Source: Brachyhypopomus gauderio | Lineage: Eukaryota > Chordata > Actinopteri > Gymnotiformes > Hypopomidae | Assembly (NCBI RefSeq): GCF_052324685.1 | Contig: NW_027506980.1 | Location: 1 to 64,000 of the forward strand | Length of the DNA: 64,000 bases | Direction of reading: 5' to 3' | In this document: one piece after another, positions 35,668-48,313 of the stretch | How the letters are laid out: every line of letters begins with the position of its first letter | Position numbering within the stretch: position 1 is the first letter of the stretch | Translations under genes and position numbers: made by a program | Notes under the pieces: generated by a model | Told to the model about the DNA's origin: nothing | The model's database searches: none | What the model saw: the letters and a program-made list of their open reading frames with translations, nothing else

Positions 35668-35756
35668 AGAGGCTGATTTGTTTGAGAGAAATGTTGAAAT
35701 TTAGTTAATCTGTTTGCACAAAATACGTCTAAAAAAGAAGAGAAAGGAACATACAT

Positions 35757-35783
35757 CGTCCCTGGGTGGGCTCGAACCACCAT

Positions 35784-35824
<41 letters not shown>

Positions 35825-35830
35825 AGAGAC
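35757..35830 (-). tRNA. tRNA-Asn-GTT: tRNA-Asn(GTT), copy 26, consensus
   Basis: The gene body is consensus, with T1176C in the leader. Confidence 0.96.
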
Positions 35831-36981
35831 CAGATGCTTCTGTGCTTACACAGTTCTTCCTCAAAAGAAAAACCCAACAAGCACATTCCTCCTGTTTGCT
35901 GGCTTTTGATGAAATGAGCCAATGCATAAAGGATGCAACATCAAGGTCACTCACACTTTTCTGCTAGCTTGTCTAAAATTTGCCCTTCCTTCAATTACTC
36001 ACTTGTCACGACCTGCAGGTCTTCAAACAAAAGGTCAGTTTGTAGACCCTTTTCCTGTCACAGTTTTGATCCTTTTGTCCACCAGTCATCGGAATGTGTA
36101 TGATTTTCACCAGTTTACACAGTGTAGCTCCCTTGCCTTCAGTTGCAGGGTTATGTCCTCTTAGATATGACGCTTTTGAAATTATATGTGAAAATGCACC
36201 CAAAACCTATTCAAAACAGATTTGATGGAAGCACTGCAGGAGCTCTGCTCCAAGACGCATTTTGTCCAGAAAATGTGGTGTCATGAATGCATCCATATCA
36301 CCAACACACATTTACAAACCAAACCATAGGCAATAAAATACATGAGTAAACTGATTTGTGGACCTTTGTGGCACTTGGTACTGCTGAGATCAGGATCATT
36401 ACAGAGTTCAGCAATCATTTTCCCAACTAGGTCATTGATACATTGGAATCCCCAATGTTTTCTGGAACAGAATATGCCTTTCGGATGAGAATAAAAAAAG
36501 ACTTCAAGAACCAAAAAAGAAGTTAAGCTGCCTTCAGCTGATGTACTCAGACTAACGGGAAACACTTTAAATCCCAAGGTGAAATGCACATGGTCAAAAT
36601 TTTATCAGGACAGAGTACATGTTTTACTTTGATATTAAGAGCGATCACTGGATTGTCTTCCAGTAAATTAATGTTTTCTTCCGCTACAAAACGTTTTTTC
36701 AACAACTATAAAGAGGCTATGCAACGAAACTGAGCGGGGATGTCAAGTGCCTTTAATGGTACATTTTTGACCCCACTTCAAATGCTGCTGTTACCTGACC
36801 AGTTCGATTGTTAGTTTGCCAGATTCTCAATCTCTGGGATGTGAGATCATGCACCAGGTTTAGTGAATGTTTAAGGGTGAAGGTCTTTAGTCTCTGCACA
36901 AATTCCACAAACATAGCTCAGGTCCTGCTCAACATGTCAACATGTGGCGACAGCAAGTGCTTTTGGGGTCCTACATAAAAT

Positions 36982-37054
36982 GCCCGGCTAGCTCAGTCGG
37001 TAGAGCATGAGACTCTTAATCTCAGGGTCGTGGGTTCGAGCCCCACGTTGGGCG
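36982..37054 (+). tRNA. tRNA-Lys-CTT: tRNA-Lys(CTT), copy 27, consensus, -1T leader
   Basis: The gene body is consensus. The base just before the gene is T instead of C, shared with copies 34, 37, 39 and 41. Confidence 0.96.
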
Positions 37055-37143
37055 AGAGGCTGATTTGTTTGAGAGAAATGTTGAAATTTAGTTAATCTGT
37101 TTGCGCAAAATACGTCTAAAAAAGAAGAGAAAGGAACATACAT

Positions 37144-37170
37144 CGTCCCTGGGTGGGCTCGAACCACCAT

Positions 37171-37211
<41 letters not shown>

Positions 37212-37217
37212 AGAGAC
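37144..37217 (-). tRNA. tRNA-Asn-GTT: tRNA-Asn(GTT), copy 27, consensus, changed leader
   Basis: The gene body is consensus, with leader changes at -8 and -21 as in copy 25. Confidence 0.96.
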
Positions 37218-38368
37218 CAGATGCATCTGTGCTTACACAGTTCTTCCTCAAAAGAAAAACCCAACAAGCACATTCCTCCTGTTTGCTGGCTTTTGATGAG
37301 ATGAGCCAATGCATAAAGGATGCAACATCAAGGTCACTCACACTTTTCTGCTAGCTTGTCTAAAATTTGCCCTTCCTTCAATTACTCACTTGTCACGACC
37401 TGCAGGTCTTCAAACAAAAGGTCAGTTTGTAGACCCTTTTCCTGTCACAGTTTTGATCCTTTTGTCCACCAGTCATCGGAATGTGTATGATTTTCACCAG
37501 TTTACACAGTGTAGCTCCCTTGCCTTCAGTTGCAGGGTTATGTCCTCTTAGATATGACGCTTTTGAAATTATATGTGAAAATGCACCCAAAACCTATTCA
37601 AAACAGATTTGATGGAAGCACTGCAGGAGCTCTGCTCCAAGACGCATTTTGTCCAGAAAATGTGGTGTCATGAATGCATCCATATCACCAACACACATTT
37701 ACAAACCAAACCATAGGCAATAAAATACATGAGTAAACTGATTTGTGGACCTTTGTGGCACTTGGTACTGCTGAGATCAGGATCATTACAGAGTTCAGCA
37801 ATCATTTTCCCAACTAGGTCATTGATACATTGGAATCCCCAATGTTTTCTGGAACAGAATATGCCTTTCGGATGAGAATAAAAAAAGACTTCAAGAACCA
37901 AAAAAGAAGTTAAGCTGCCTTCAGCTGATGTACTCAGACTAACGGGAAACACTTTAAATCCCAAGGTGAAATGCACATGGTCAAAATTTTATCAGGACAG
38001 AGTACATGTTTTACTTTGATATTAAGAGCGATCACTGGATTGTCTTCCAGTAAATTAATGTTTTCTTCCGCTACAAAATGTTTTTTCAACAACTATAAAG
38101 AGGCTATGCAACGAAACTGAGCGGGGATGTCAAGTGCCTTTAATGGTACATTTTTGACCCCACTTCAAATGCTGCTGTTACCTGACCAGTTCGATTGTTA
38201 GTTTGCCAGATTCTCAATCTCTGGGATGTGAGATCATGCACCAGGTTTAGTGAATGTTTAAGGGTGAAGGTCTTTAGTCTCTGCACAAATTCCACAAACA
38301 TAGCTCAGGTCCTGCTCAACATGTCAACATGTGGCGACAGCAAGTGCTTTTGGGGTCCTACAAAAAAC

Positions 38369-38441
38369 GTCCGGCTCGCTCAGTCGGTAGAGCATGAGAC
38401 TCTTAATCTCAGGGTCGTGGGTTCGAGCCCCACGTTGGGCG
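38369..38441 (+). tRNA. tRNA-Lys-CTT: tRNA-Lys(CTT), copy 28, variant C2T + A9C
   Basis: Twin of copy 21 at +9,709 bp, with the same two changes and -6A leader. Confidence 0.88.
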
Positions 38442-38530
38442 AGAGGCTGATTTGTTTGAGAGAAATGTTGAAATTTAGTTAATCTGTTTGCGCAAAATAC
38501 GTCTAAAAAAGAAGAGAAAGGAACATACAT

Positions 38531-38604
38531 CGTCCCTGGGTGGGCTCGAACCACCATCCTTTCGGTTAACAGCCGAACGCGCTAAACGATTGCGCCACAG
38601 AGAC
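38531..38604 (-). tRNA. tRNA-Asn-GTT: tRNA-Asn(GTT), copy 28, variant G19T
   Basis: Twin of copy 21, with the same loss of G19 in the D loop and A box. Confidence 0.83.
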
Positions 38605-39755
38605 CAGATGCTTCTGTGCTTACATAGTTCTTCCTCAAAAGAAAAACCCAACAAGCACATTCCTCCTGTTTGCTGGCTTTTGATGAAATGAGCCAATGCA
38701 TAAAGGATGCAACATCAAGGTCACTCACACTTTTCTGCTAGCTTGTCTAAAATTTGCCCTTCCTTCAATTACTCACTTGTCAAGACCTGCAGGTCTTCAA
38801 ACAAAAGGTCAGTTTGTAGACCCTTTTCCTGTCAAAGTTTTGATCCTTTTGTCCACCAGTCATCGGAATGTGTATGATTTTCACCAGTTTACACAGTGTA
38901 GCTCCCTTGCCTTCAGTTGCAGGGTTATGTCCTCTTAGATATGACGCTTTTGAAATTATATGTGAAAATGCACCCAAAACCTATTCAAAACAGATTTGAT
39001 GGAAGCACTGCAGGAGCTCTGCTCCAAGACGCATTTTGTCCAGAAAATGTGGTGTCATGAATGCATCCATATCACCAACACACATTTACAAACCAAACCA
39101 TAGGCAATAAAATACATGAGTAAACTGATTTGTGGACCTTTGTGGCACTTGGTACTGCTGAGATCAGGATCATTACAGAGTTCAGCAATCATTTTCCCAA
39201 CTAGGTCATTGATACATTGGAATCCCCAATGTTTTCTGGAACAGAATATGCCTTTCGGATGAGAATAAAAAAAGACTTCAAGAACCAAAAAAGAAGTTAA
39301 GCTGCCTTCAGCTGATGTACTCAGACTAACGGGAAACACTTTAAATCCCAAGGTGAAATGCACATGGTCAAAATTTTATCAGGACAGAGTACATGTTTTA
39401 CTTTGATATTAAGAGCGATCACTGGATTGTCTTCCAGTAAATTAATGTTTTCTTCCGCTACAAAACGTTTTTTCAACAACTATAAAGAGGCTATGCAACG
39501 AAACTGAGCGGGGATGTCAAGTGCCTTTAATGGTACATTTTTGACCCCACTTCAAATGCTGCTGTTACCTGACCAGTTCGATTGTTAGTTTGCCAGATTC
39601 TCAATCTCTGGGATGTGAGATCATGCACCAGGTTTAGTGAATGTTTAAGGGTGAAGGTCTTTAGTCTCTGCACAAATTCCACAAACATAGCTCAGGTCCT
39701 GCTCAACATGTCAACATGTGGCGACAGCAAGTGCTTTTGGGGTTCTACATAAAAC

Positions 39756-39828
39756 ACCCGGCTAGCTCAGTCGGTAGAGCATGAGACTCTTAATCTCAGG
39801 GTCGTGGGTTCGAGCCCCACGTTGGGCG
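39756..39828 (+). tRNA. tRNA-Lys-CTT: tRNA-Lys(CTT), copy 29, variant G1A
   Basis: G1 is A, giving an A1-C72 mismatch at the end of the acceptor stem. Twin copy 22 keeps G1, so this change came after the seven-unit duplication. It may disturb RNase P cleavage and charging. Confidence 0.87.
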
Positions 39829-39917
39829 AGAGGCTGATTTGTTTGAGAGAAATGTTGAAATTTAGTTAATCTGTTTGCGCAAAATACGTCTAAAAAAGAA
39901 GAGAAAGGAACATACAT

Positions 39918-39991
39918 CGTCCCTGGGTGGGCTCGAACCACCATCCTTTCGGTTAACAGCCGAACGCGCTAACTGATTGCGCCACAGAGAC
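39918..39991 (-). tRNA. tRNA-Asn-GTT: tRNA-Asn(GTT), copy 29, variant G18A
   Basis: Twin of copy 22, with the same loss of the invariant G18 and the same -11 leader change. Confidence 0.83.
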
Positions 39992-41142
39992 CAGATGCTT
40001 CGGTGCTTACATAGTTCTTCCTCAAAAGAAAAACCCAACAAGCACATTCCTCCTGTTTGCTGGCTTTTGATGAAATGAGCCAATGCATAAAGGATGCAAC
40101 ATCAAGGTCACTCACACTTTTCTGCTAGCTTGTCTAAAATTTGCCCTTCCTTCAATTACTCACTTGTCACGACCTGCAGGTCTTCAAACAAAAGGTCAGT
40201 TTGTAGACCCTTTTCCTGTTACAGTTTTGATCCTTTTGTCCACCAGTCATCGGAATGTGTATGATTTTCACCAGTTTACACAGTGTAGCTCCCTTGCCTT
40301 CAGTTGCAGGGTTATGTCCTCTTAGATATGACGCTTTTGAAATTATATGTGAAAATGCACCCAAAACCTATTCAAAACAGATTTGATGGAAGCACTGCAG
40401 GAGCTCTGCTCCAAGACGCATTTTGTCCAGAAAATGTGGTGTCATGAATGCATCCATATCACCAACACACATTTACAAACCAAACCATAGGCAATAAAAT
40501 ACATGAGTAAACTGATTTGTGGACCTTTGTGGCACTTGGTACTGCTGAGATCAGGATCATTACAGAGTTCAGCAATCATTTTCCCAACTAGGTCATTGAT
40601 ACATTGGAATCCCCAATGTTTTCTGGAACAGAATATGCCTTTCGGATGAGAATAAAAAAAGACTTCAAGAACCAAAAAAGAAGTTAAGCTGCCTTCAGCT
40701 GATGTACTCAGACTAACGGGAAACACTTTAAATCCCAAGGTGAAATGCACATGGTCAAAATTTTATCAGGACAGAGTACTTGTTTTACTTTGATATTAAG
40801 AGCGATCACTGGATTGTCTTCCAGTAAATTAATGTTTTCTTCCGCTACAAAACGTTTTTTCAACAACTATAAAGAGGCTATGCAACGAAACTGAGCGGGG
40901 ATGTCAAGTGCCTTTAATGGTACATTTTTGACCCCACTTCAAATGCTGCTGTTACCTGACCAGTTCGATTGTTAGTTTGCCAGATTCTCAATCTCTGGGA
41001 TGTGAGATCATGCACCAGGTTTAGTGAATGTTTAAGGGTGAAGGTCTTTAGTCTCTGCACAAATTCCACAAACATAGCTCAGGTCCTGCTCAACATGTCA
41101 ACATGTGGCGACAGCAAGTGCTTTTGGGGTCCTACATAAAAC

Positions 41143-41215
41143 GCCCGGCTAGCTCAGTCGGTAGAGCATGAGACTCTTAATCTCAGGGTCGTGGGTTCGA
41201 GCCCCACGTTGGGCG
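41143..41215 (+). tRNA. tRNA-Lys-CTT: tRNA-Lys(CTT), copy 30, consensus
   Basis: Twin of copy 23. The gene body is consensus, flanked by A557T and C1051T. Confidence 0.96.
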
Positions 41216-41304
41216 AGAGGCTGATTTGTTTGAGAGAAATGTTGAAATTTAGTTAATCTGTTTGCGCAAAATATGTCTAAAAAAGAAGAGAAAGGAACAT
41301 ACAT

Positions 41305-41331
41305 CGTCCCTGGGTGGGCTCGAACCACCAT

Positions 41332-41372
<41 letters not shown>

Positions 41373-41378
41373 AGAGAC
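41305..41378 (-). tRNA. tRNA-Asn-GTT: tRNA-Asn(GTT), copy 30, consensus
   Basis: Twin of copy 23. The gene body is consensus with the -11 leader change. Confidence 0.96.
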
Positions 41379-42529
41379 CAGATGCTTCGGTGCTTACATA
41401 GTTCTTCCTCAAAAGAAAAACCCAACAAGCACATTCCTCCTGTTTGCTGGCTTTTGATGAAATGAGCCAATGCATAAAGGATGCAACATCAAGGTCACTC
41501 ACACTTTTCTGCTAGCTTGTCTAAAATTTGCCCTTCCTTCAATTACTCACTTGTCACGACCTGCAGGTCTTCAAACAAAAGGTCAGTTTGTAGACCCTTT
41601 TCCTGTCACAGTTTTGATCCTTTTGTCCACCAGTCATCGGAATGTGTATGATTTTCACCAGTTTACACAGTGTAGCTCCCTTGCCTTCAGTTGCAGGGTT
41701 ATGTCCTCTTAGATATGACGCTTTTGAAATTATATGTGAAAATGCACCCAAAACCTATTCAAAACAGATTTGATGGAAGCACTGCAGGAGCTCTGCTCCA
41801 AGACGCATTTTGTCCAGAAAATGTGGTGTCATGAATGCATCCATATCACCAACACACATTTACAAACCAAACCATAGGCAATAAAATACATGAGTAAACT
41901 GATTTGTGGACCTTTGTGGCACTTGGTACTGCTGAGATCAGGATCATTACAGAGTTCAGCAATCATTTTCCCAACTAGGTCATTGATACATTGGAATCCC
42001 CAATGTTTTCTGGAACAGAATATGCCTTTCGGATGAGAATAAAAAAAGACTTCAAGAACCAAAAAAGAAGTTAAGCTGCCTTCAGCTGATGTACTCAGAC
42101 TAACGGGAAACACTTTAAATCCCAAGGTGAAATGCACATGGTCAAAATTTTATCAGGACAGAGTACATGTTTTACTTTGATATTAAGAGCGATCACTGGA
42201 TTGTCTTCCAGTAAATTAATGTTTTCTTCCGCTACAAAATGTTTTTTCAACAACTATAAAGAGGCTATGCAACGAAACTGAGCGGGGATGTCAAGTGCCT
42301 TTAATGGTACATTTTTGACCCCACTTCAAATGCTGCTGTTACCTGACCAGTTCGATTGTTAGTTTGCCAGATTCTCAATCTCTGGGATGTGAGATCATGC
42401 ACCAGGTTTAGTGAATGTTTAAGGGTGAAGGTCTTTAGTCTCTGCACAAATTCCACAAACATAGCTCAGGTCCTGCTCAACATGTCAACATGTGGCGACA
42501 GCAAGTGCTTTTGGGGTCCTACAAAAAAC

Positions 42530-42602
42530 GTCTGGCTCGCTCAGTCGGTAGAGCATGAGACTCTTAATCTCAGGGTCGTGGGTTCGAGCCCCACGTTGGG
42601 CG
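42530..42602 (+). tRNA. tRNA-Lys-CTT: tRNA-Lys(CTT), copy 31, variant C2T + C4T + A9C
   Basis: Twin of copy 24, with the same three changes. Confidence 0.83.
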
Positions 42603-42691
42603 AGAGGCTGATTTGTTTGAGAGAAATGTTGAAATTTAGTTAATCTGTTTGCGCAAAATACGTCTAAAAAAGAAGAGAAAGGAACATACAT

Positions 42692-42718
42692 CTTCCCTGG
42701 GTGGGCTCGAACCACCAT

Positions 42719-42759
<41 letters not shown>

Positions 42760-42765
42760 AGAGAC
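42692..42765 (-). tRNA. tRNA-Asn-GTT: tRNA-Asn(GTT), copy 31, variant C72A
   Basis: Twin of copy 24, with G1 opposite A72. Confidence 0.87.
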
Positions 42766-43916
42766 CAGATGCTTCTGTGCTTACATAGTTCTTCCTCAAA
42801 AGAAAAACCCAACAAGCACATTCCTCCTGTTTGCTGGCTTTTGATGAAATGAGCCAATGCATAAAGGATGCAACATCAAGGTCACTCACACTTTTCTGCT
42901 AGCTTGTCTAAAATTTGCCCTTCCTTCAATTACTCACTTGTCAAGACCTGCAGGTCTTCAAACAAAAGGTCAGTTTGTAGACCCTTTTCCTGTCAAAGTT
43001 TTGATCCTTTTGTCCACCAGTCATCGGAATGTGTATGATTTTCACCAGTTTACACAGTGTAGCTCCCTTGCCTTCAGTTGCAGGGTTATGTCCTCTTAGA
43101 TATGACGCTTTTGAAATTATATGTGAAAATGCACCCAAAACCTATTCAAAACAGATTTGATGGAAGCACTGCAGGAGCTCTGCTCCAAGACGCATTTTGT
43201 CCAGAAAATGTGGTGTCATGAATGCATCCATATCACCAACACACATTTACAAACCAAACCATAGGCAATAAAATACATGAGTAAACTGATTTGTGGACCT
43301 TTGTGGCACTTGGTACTGCTGAGATCAGGATCATTACAGAGTTCAGCAATCATTTTCCCAACTAGGTCATTGATACATTGGAATCCCCAATGTTTTCTGG
43401 AACAGAATATGCCTTTCGGATGAGAATAAAAAAAGACTTCAAGAACCAAAAAAGAAGTTAAGCTGCCTTCAGCTGATGTACTCAGACTAACGGGAAACAC
43501 TTTAAATCCCAAGGTGAAATGCACATGGTCAAAATTTTATCAGGACAGAGTACATGTTTTACTTTGATATTAAGAGCGATCACTGGATTGTCTTCCAGTA
43601 AATTAATGTTTTCTTCCGCTACAAAACGTTTTTTCAACAACTATAAAGAGGCTATGCAACGAAACTGAGCGGGGATGTCAAGTGCCTTTAATGGTACATT
43701 TTTGACCCCACTTCAAATGCTGCTGTTACCTGACCAGTTCGATTGTTAGTTTGCCAGATTCTCAATCTCTGGGATGTGAGATCATGCACCAGGTTTAGTG
43801 AATGTTTAAGGGTGAAGGTCTTTAGTCTCTGCACAAATTCCACAAACATAGCTCAGGTCCTGCTCAACATGTCAACATGTGGCGACAGCAAGTGCTTTTG
43901 GGGTCCTACATAAAAC

Positions 43917-43989
43917 GCCCGGCTAGCTCAGTCGGTAGAGCATGAGACTCTTAATCTCAGGGTCGTGGGTTCGAGCCCCACGTTGGGCG
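43917..43989 (+). tRNA. tRNA-Lys-CTT: tRNA-Lys(CTT), copy 32, consensus
   Basis: Twin of copy 25. All 73 nt are consensus. Confidence 0.96.
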
Positions 43990-44078
43990 AGAGGCTGATT
44001 TGTTTGAGAGAAATGTTGAAATTTAGTTAATCTGTTTGCGCAAAATACGTCTAAAAAAGAAGAGAAAGGAACATACAT

Positions 44079-44105
44079 CGTCCCTGGGTGGGCTCGAACC
44101 ACCAT

Positions 44106-44146
<41 letters not shown>

Positions 44147-44152
44147 AGAGAC
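44079..44152 (-). tRNA. tRNA-Asn-GTT: tRNA-Asn(GTT), copy 32, consensus, changed leader
   Basis: Twin of copy 25, with leader changes at -8 and -21. Confidence 0.96.
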
Positions 44153-45303
44153 CAGATGCATCTGTGCTTACACAGTTCTTCCTCAAAAGAAAAACCCAAC
44201 AAGCACATTCCTCCTGTTTGCTGGCTTTTGATGAGATGAGCCAATGCATAAAGGATGCAACATCAAGGTCACTCACACTTTTCTGCTAGCTTGTCTAAAA
44301 TTTGCCCTTCCTTCAATTACTCACTTGTCACGACCTGCAGGTCTTCAAACAAAAGGTCAGTTTGTAGACCCTTTTCCTGTCACAGTTTTGATCCTTTTGT
44401 CCACCAGTCATCGGAATGTGTATGATTTTCACCAGTTTACACAGTGTAGCTCCCTTGCCTTCAGTTGCAGGGTTATGTCCTCTTAGATATGACGCTTTTG
44501 AAATTATATGTGAAAATGCACCCAAAACCTATTCAAAACAGATTTGATGGAAGCACTGCAGGAGCTCTGCTCCAAGACGCATTTTGTCCAGAAAATGTGG
44601 TGTCATGAATGCATCCATATCACCAACACACATTTACAAACCAAACCATAGGCAATAAAATACATGAGTAAACTGATTTGTGGACCTTTGTGGCACTTGG
44701 TACTGCTGAGATCAGGATCATTACAGAGTTCAGCAATCATTTTCCCAACTAGGTCATTGATACATTGGAATCCCCAATGTTTTCTGGAACAGAATATGCC
44801 TTTCGGATGAGAATAAAAAAAGACTTCAAGAACCAAAAAAGAAGTTAAGCTGCCTTCAGCTGATGTACTCAGACTAACGGGAAACACTTTAAATCCCAAG
44901 GTGAAATGCACATGGTCAAAATTTTATCAGGACAGAGTACATGTTTTACTTTGATATTAAGAGCGATCACTGGATTGTCTTCCAGTAAATTAATGTTTTC
45001 TTCCGCTACAAAACGTTTTTTCAACAACTATAAAGAGGCTATGCAACGAAACTGAGCGGGGATGTCAAGTGCCTTTAATGGTACATTTTTGACCCCACTT
45101 CAAATGCTGCTGTTACCTGACCAGTTCGATTGTTAGTTTGCCAGATTCTCAATCTCTGGGATGTGAGATCATGCACCAGGTTTAGTGAATGTTTAAGTGT
45201 GAAGGTCTTTAGTCTCTGCACAAATTCCACAAACATAGCTCAGGTCCTGCTCAACATGTCAACATGTGGCGACAGCAAGTGCTTTTGGGGTCCTACATAA
45301 AAC

Positions 45304-45376
45304 GCCCGGCTAGCTCAGTCGGTAGAGCATGAGACTCTTAATCTCAGGGTCGTGGGTTCGAGCCCCACGTTGGGCG
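45304..45376 (+). tRNA. tRNA-Lys-CTT: tRNA-Lys(CTT), copy 33, consensus
   Basis: Twin of copy 26, with the G814T/G1043A marker pair. Confidence 0.96.
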
Positions 45377-45465
45377 AGAGGCTGATTTGTTTGAGAGAAA
45401 TGTTGAAATTTAGTTAATCTGTTTGCACAAAATACGTCTAAAAAAGAAGAGAAAGGAACATACAT

Positions 45466-45492
45466 CGTCCCTGGGTGGGCTCGAACCACCAT

Positions 45493-45533
<41 letters not shown>

Positions 45534-45539
45534 AGAGAC
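45466..45539 (-). tRNA. tRNA-Asn-GTT: tRNA-Asn(GTT), copy 33, consensus
   Basis: Twin of copy 26, with T1176C in the leader. Confidence 0.96.
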
Positions 45540-46690
45540 CAGATGCTTCTGTGCTTACACAGTTCTTCCTCAAAAGAAAAACCCAACAAGCACATTCCTC
45601 CTGTTTGCTGGCTTTTGATGAAATGAGCCAATGCATAAAGGATGCAACATCAAGGTCACTCACACTTTTCTGCTAGCTTGTCTAAAATTTGCCCTTCCTT
45701 CAATTACTCACTTGTCACGACCTGCAGGTCTTCAAACAAAAGGTCAGTTTGTAGACCCTTTTCCTGTCACAGTTTTGATCCTTTTGTCCACCAGTCATCG
45801 GAATGTGTATGATTTTCACCAGTTTACACAGTGTAGCTCCCTTGCCTTCAGTTGCAGGGTTATGTCCTCTTAGATATGACGCTTTTGAAATTATATGTGA
45901 AAATGCACCCAAAACCTATTCAAAACAGATTTGATGGAAGCACTGCAGGAGCTCTGCTCCAAGACGCATTTTGTCCAGAAAATGTGGTGTCATGAATGCA
46001 TCCATATCACCAACACACATTTACAAACCAAACCATAGGCAATAAAATACATGAGTAAACTGATTTGTGGACCTTTGTGGCACTTGGTACTGCTGAGATC
46101 AGGATCATTACAGAGTTCAGCAATCATTTTCCCAACTAGGTCATTGATACATTGGAATCCCCAATGTTTTCTGGAACAGAATATGCCTTTCGGATGAGAA
46201 TAAAAAAAGACTTCAAGAACCAAAAAAGAAGTTAAGCTGCCTTCAGCTGATGTACTCAGACTAACGGGAAACACTTTAAATCCCAAGGTGAAATGCACAT
46301 GGTCAAAATTTTATCAGGACAGAGTACATGTTTTACTTTGATATTAAGAGCGATCACTGGATTGTCTTCCAGTAAATTAATGTTTTCTTCCGCTACAAAA
46401 CGTTTTTTCAACAACTATAAAGAGGCTATGCAACGAAACTGAGCGGGGATGTCAAGTGCCTTTAATGGTACATTTTTGACCCCACTTCAAATGCTGCTGT
46501 TACCTGACCAGTTCGATTGTTAGTTTGCCAGATTCTCAATCTCTGGGATGTGAGATCATGCACCAGGTTTAGTGAATGTTTAAGGGTGAAGGTCTTTAGT
46601 CTCTGCACAAATTCCACAAACATAGCTCAGGTCCTGCTCAACATGTCAACATGTGGCGACAGCAAGTGCTTTTGGGGTCCTACATAAAAT

Positions 46691-46763
46691 GCCCGGCTAG
46701 CTCAGTCGGTAGAGCATGAGACTCTTAATCTCAGGGTCGTGGGTTCGAGCCCCACGTTGGGCG
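46691..46763 (+). tRNA. tRNA-Lys-CTT: tRNA-Lys(CTT), copy 34, consensus, -1T leader
   Basis: Twin of copy 27 and the last pair of the second seven-unit block. Confidence 0.96.
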
Positions 46764-46852
46764 AGAGGCTGATTTGTTTGAGAGAAATGTTGAAATTTAG
46801 TTAATCTGTTTGCGCAAAATACGTCTAAAAAAGAAGAGAAAGGAACATACAT

Positions 46853-46879
46853 CGTCCCTGGGTGGGCTCGAACCACCAT

Positions 46880-46920
<41 letters not shown>

Positions 46921-46926
46921 AGAGAC
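46853..46926 (-). tRNA. tRNA-Asn-GTT: tRNA-Asn(GTT), copy 34, consensus, changed leader
   Basis: Twin of copy 27, with leader changes at -8 and -21. Confidence 0.96.
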
Positions 46927-48077
46927 CAGATGCATCTGTGCTTACACAGTTCTTCCTCAAAAGAAAAACCCAACAAGCACATTCCTCCTGTTTGCTGGCT
47001 TTTGATGAGATGAGCCAATGCATAAAGGATGCAACATCAAGGTCACTCACACTTTTCTGCTAGCTTGTCTAAAATTTGCCCTTCCTTCAATTACTCACTT
47101 GTCACGACCTGCAGGTCTTCAAACAAAAGGTCAGTTTGTAGACCCTTTTCCTGTCACAGTTTTGATCCTTTTGTCCACCAGTCATCGGAATGTGTATGAT
47201 TTTCACCAGTTTACACAGTGTAGCTCCCTTGCCTTCAGTTGCAGGGTTATGTCCTCTTAGATATGACGCTTTTGAAATTATATGTGAAAATGCACCCAAA
47301 ACCTATTCAAAACAGATTTGATGGAAGCACTGCAGGAGCTCTGCTCCAAGACGCATTTTGTCCAGAAAATGTGGTGTCATGAATGCATCCATATCACCAA
47401 CACACATTTACAAACCAAACCATAGGCAATAAAATACATGAGTAAACTGATTTGTGGACCTTTGTGGCACTTGGTACTGCTGAGATCAGGATCATTACAG
47501 AGTTCAGCAATCATTTTCCCAACTAGGTCATTGATACATTGGAATCCCCAATGTTTTCTGGAACAGAATATGCCTTTCGGATGAGAATAAAAAAAGACTT
47601 CAAGAACCAAAAAAGAAGTTAAGCTGCCTTCAGCTGATGTACTCAGACTAACGGGAAACACTTTAAATCCCAAGGTGAAATGCACATGGTCAAAATTTTA
47701 TCAGGACAGAGTACATGTTTTACTTTGATATTAAGAGCGATCACTGGATTGTCTTCCAGTAAATTAATGTTTTCTTCCGCTACAAAACGTTTTTTCAACA
47801 ACTATAAAGAGGCTATGCAACGAAACTGAGCGGGGATGTCAAGTGCCTTTAATGGTACATTTTTGACCCCACTTCAAATGCTGCTGTTACCTGACCAGTT
47901 CGATTGTTAGTTTGCCAGATTCTCAATCTCTGGGATGTGAGATCATGCACCAGGTTTAGTGAATGTTTAAGTGTGAAGGTCTTTAGTCTCTGCACAAATT
48001 CCACAAACATAGCTCAGGTCCTGCTCAACATGTCAACATGTGGCGACAGCAAGTGCTTTTGGGGTCCTACATAAAAC

Positions 48078-48150
48078 GCCCGGCTAGCTCAGTCGGTAGA
48101 GCATGAGACTCTTAATCTCAGGGTCGTGGGTTCGAGCCCCACGTTGGGCG
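48078..48150 (+). tRNA. tRNA-Lys-CTT: tRNA-Lys(CTT), copy 35, consensus
   Basis: The gene body is consensus, with the G814T/G1043A marker pair and -6T leader. Confidence 0.96.
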
Positions 48151-48239
48151 AGAGGCTGATTTGTTTGAGAGAAATGTTGAAATTTAGTTAATCTGTTTGC
48201 ACAAAATACGTCTAAAAAAGAAGAGAAAGGAACATACAT

Positions 48240-48266
48240 CGTCCCTGGGTGGGCTCGAACCACCAT

Positions 48267-48307
<41 letters not shown>

Positions 48308-48313
48308 AGAGAC
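48240..48313 (-). tRNA. tRNA-Asn-GTT: tRNA-Asn(GTT), copy 35, consensus
   Basis: The gene body is consensus, with T1176C in the leader. Confidence 0.96.

Larger units (their letters stand above)
28370..38078. repeat. Seven-unit higher-order repeat, first block (copies 21-27)
   Basis: Seven consecutive units carry the same ordered markers as the next seven, offset by 9,709 bp (7 x 1,387). The order is: Lys C2T/A9C with Asn G19T; Asn G18A; C1051T with A557T; Lys C2T/C4T/A9C with Asn C72A; the -8T Asn leader; G814T with G1043A; and the Lys -1T leader. The left break lies between 27780 and 28370, because the marker at 27780 is not shared with 37489. Confidence 0.9.
38079..47787. repeat. Seven-unit higher-order repeat, second block (copies 28-34)
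   Basis: This is the tandem partner of 28370-38078 with the same seven markers in the same order. The only difference I noticed is G1 to A in the tRNA-Lys at 39756. The right break lies between about 47156, where C1386 is still shared, and 47788, where the phase-630 base is C instead of the T found at 38079. Confidence 0.9.
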
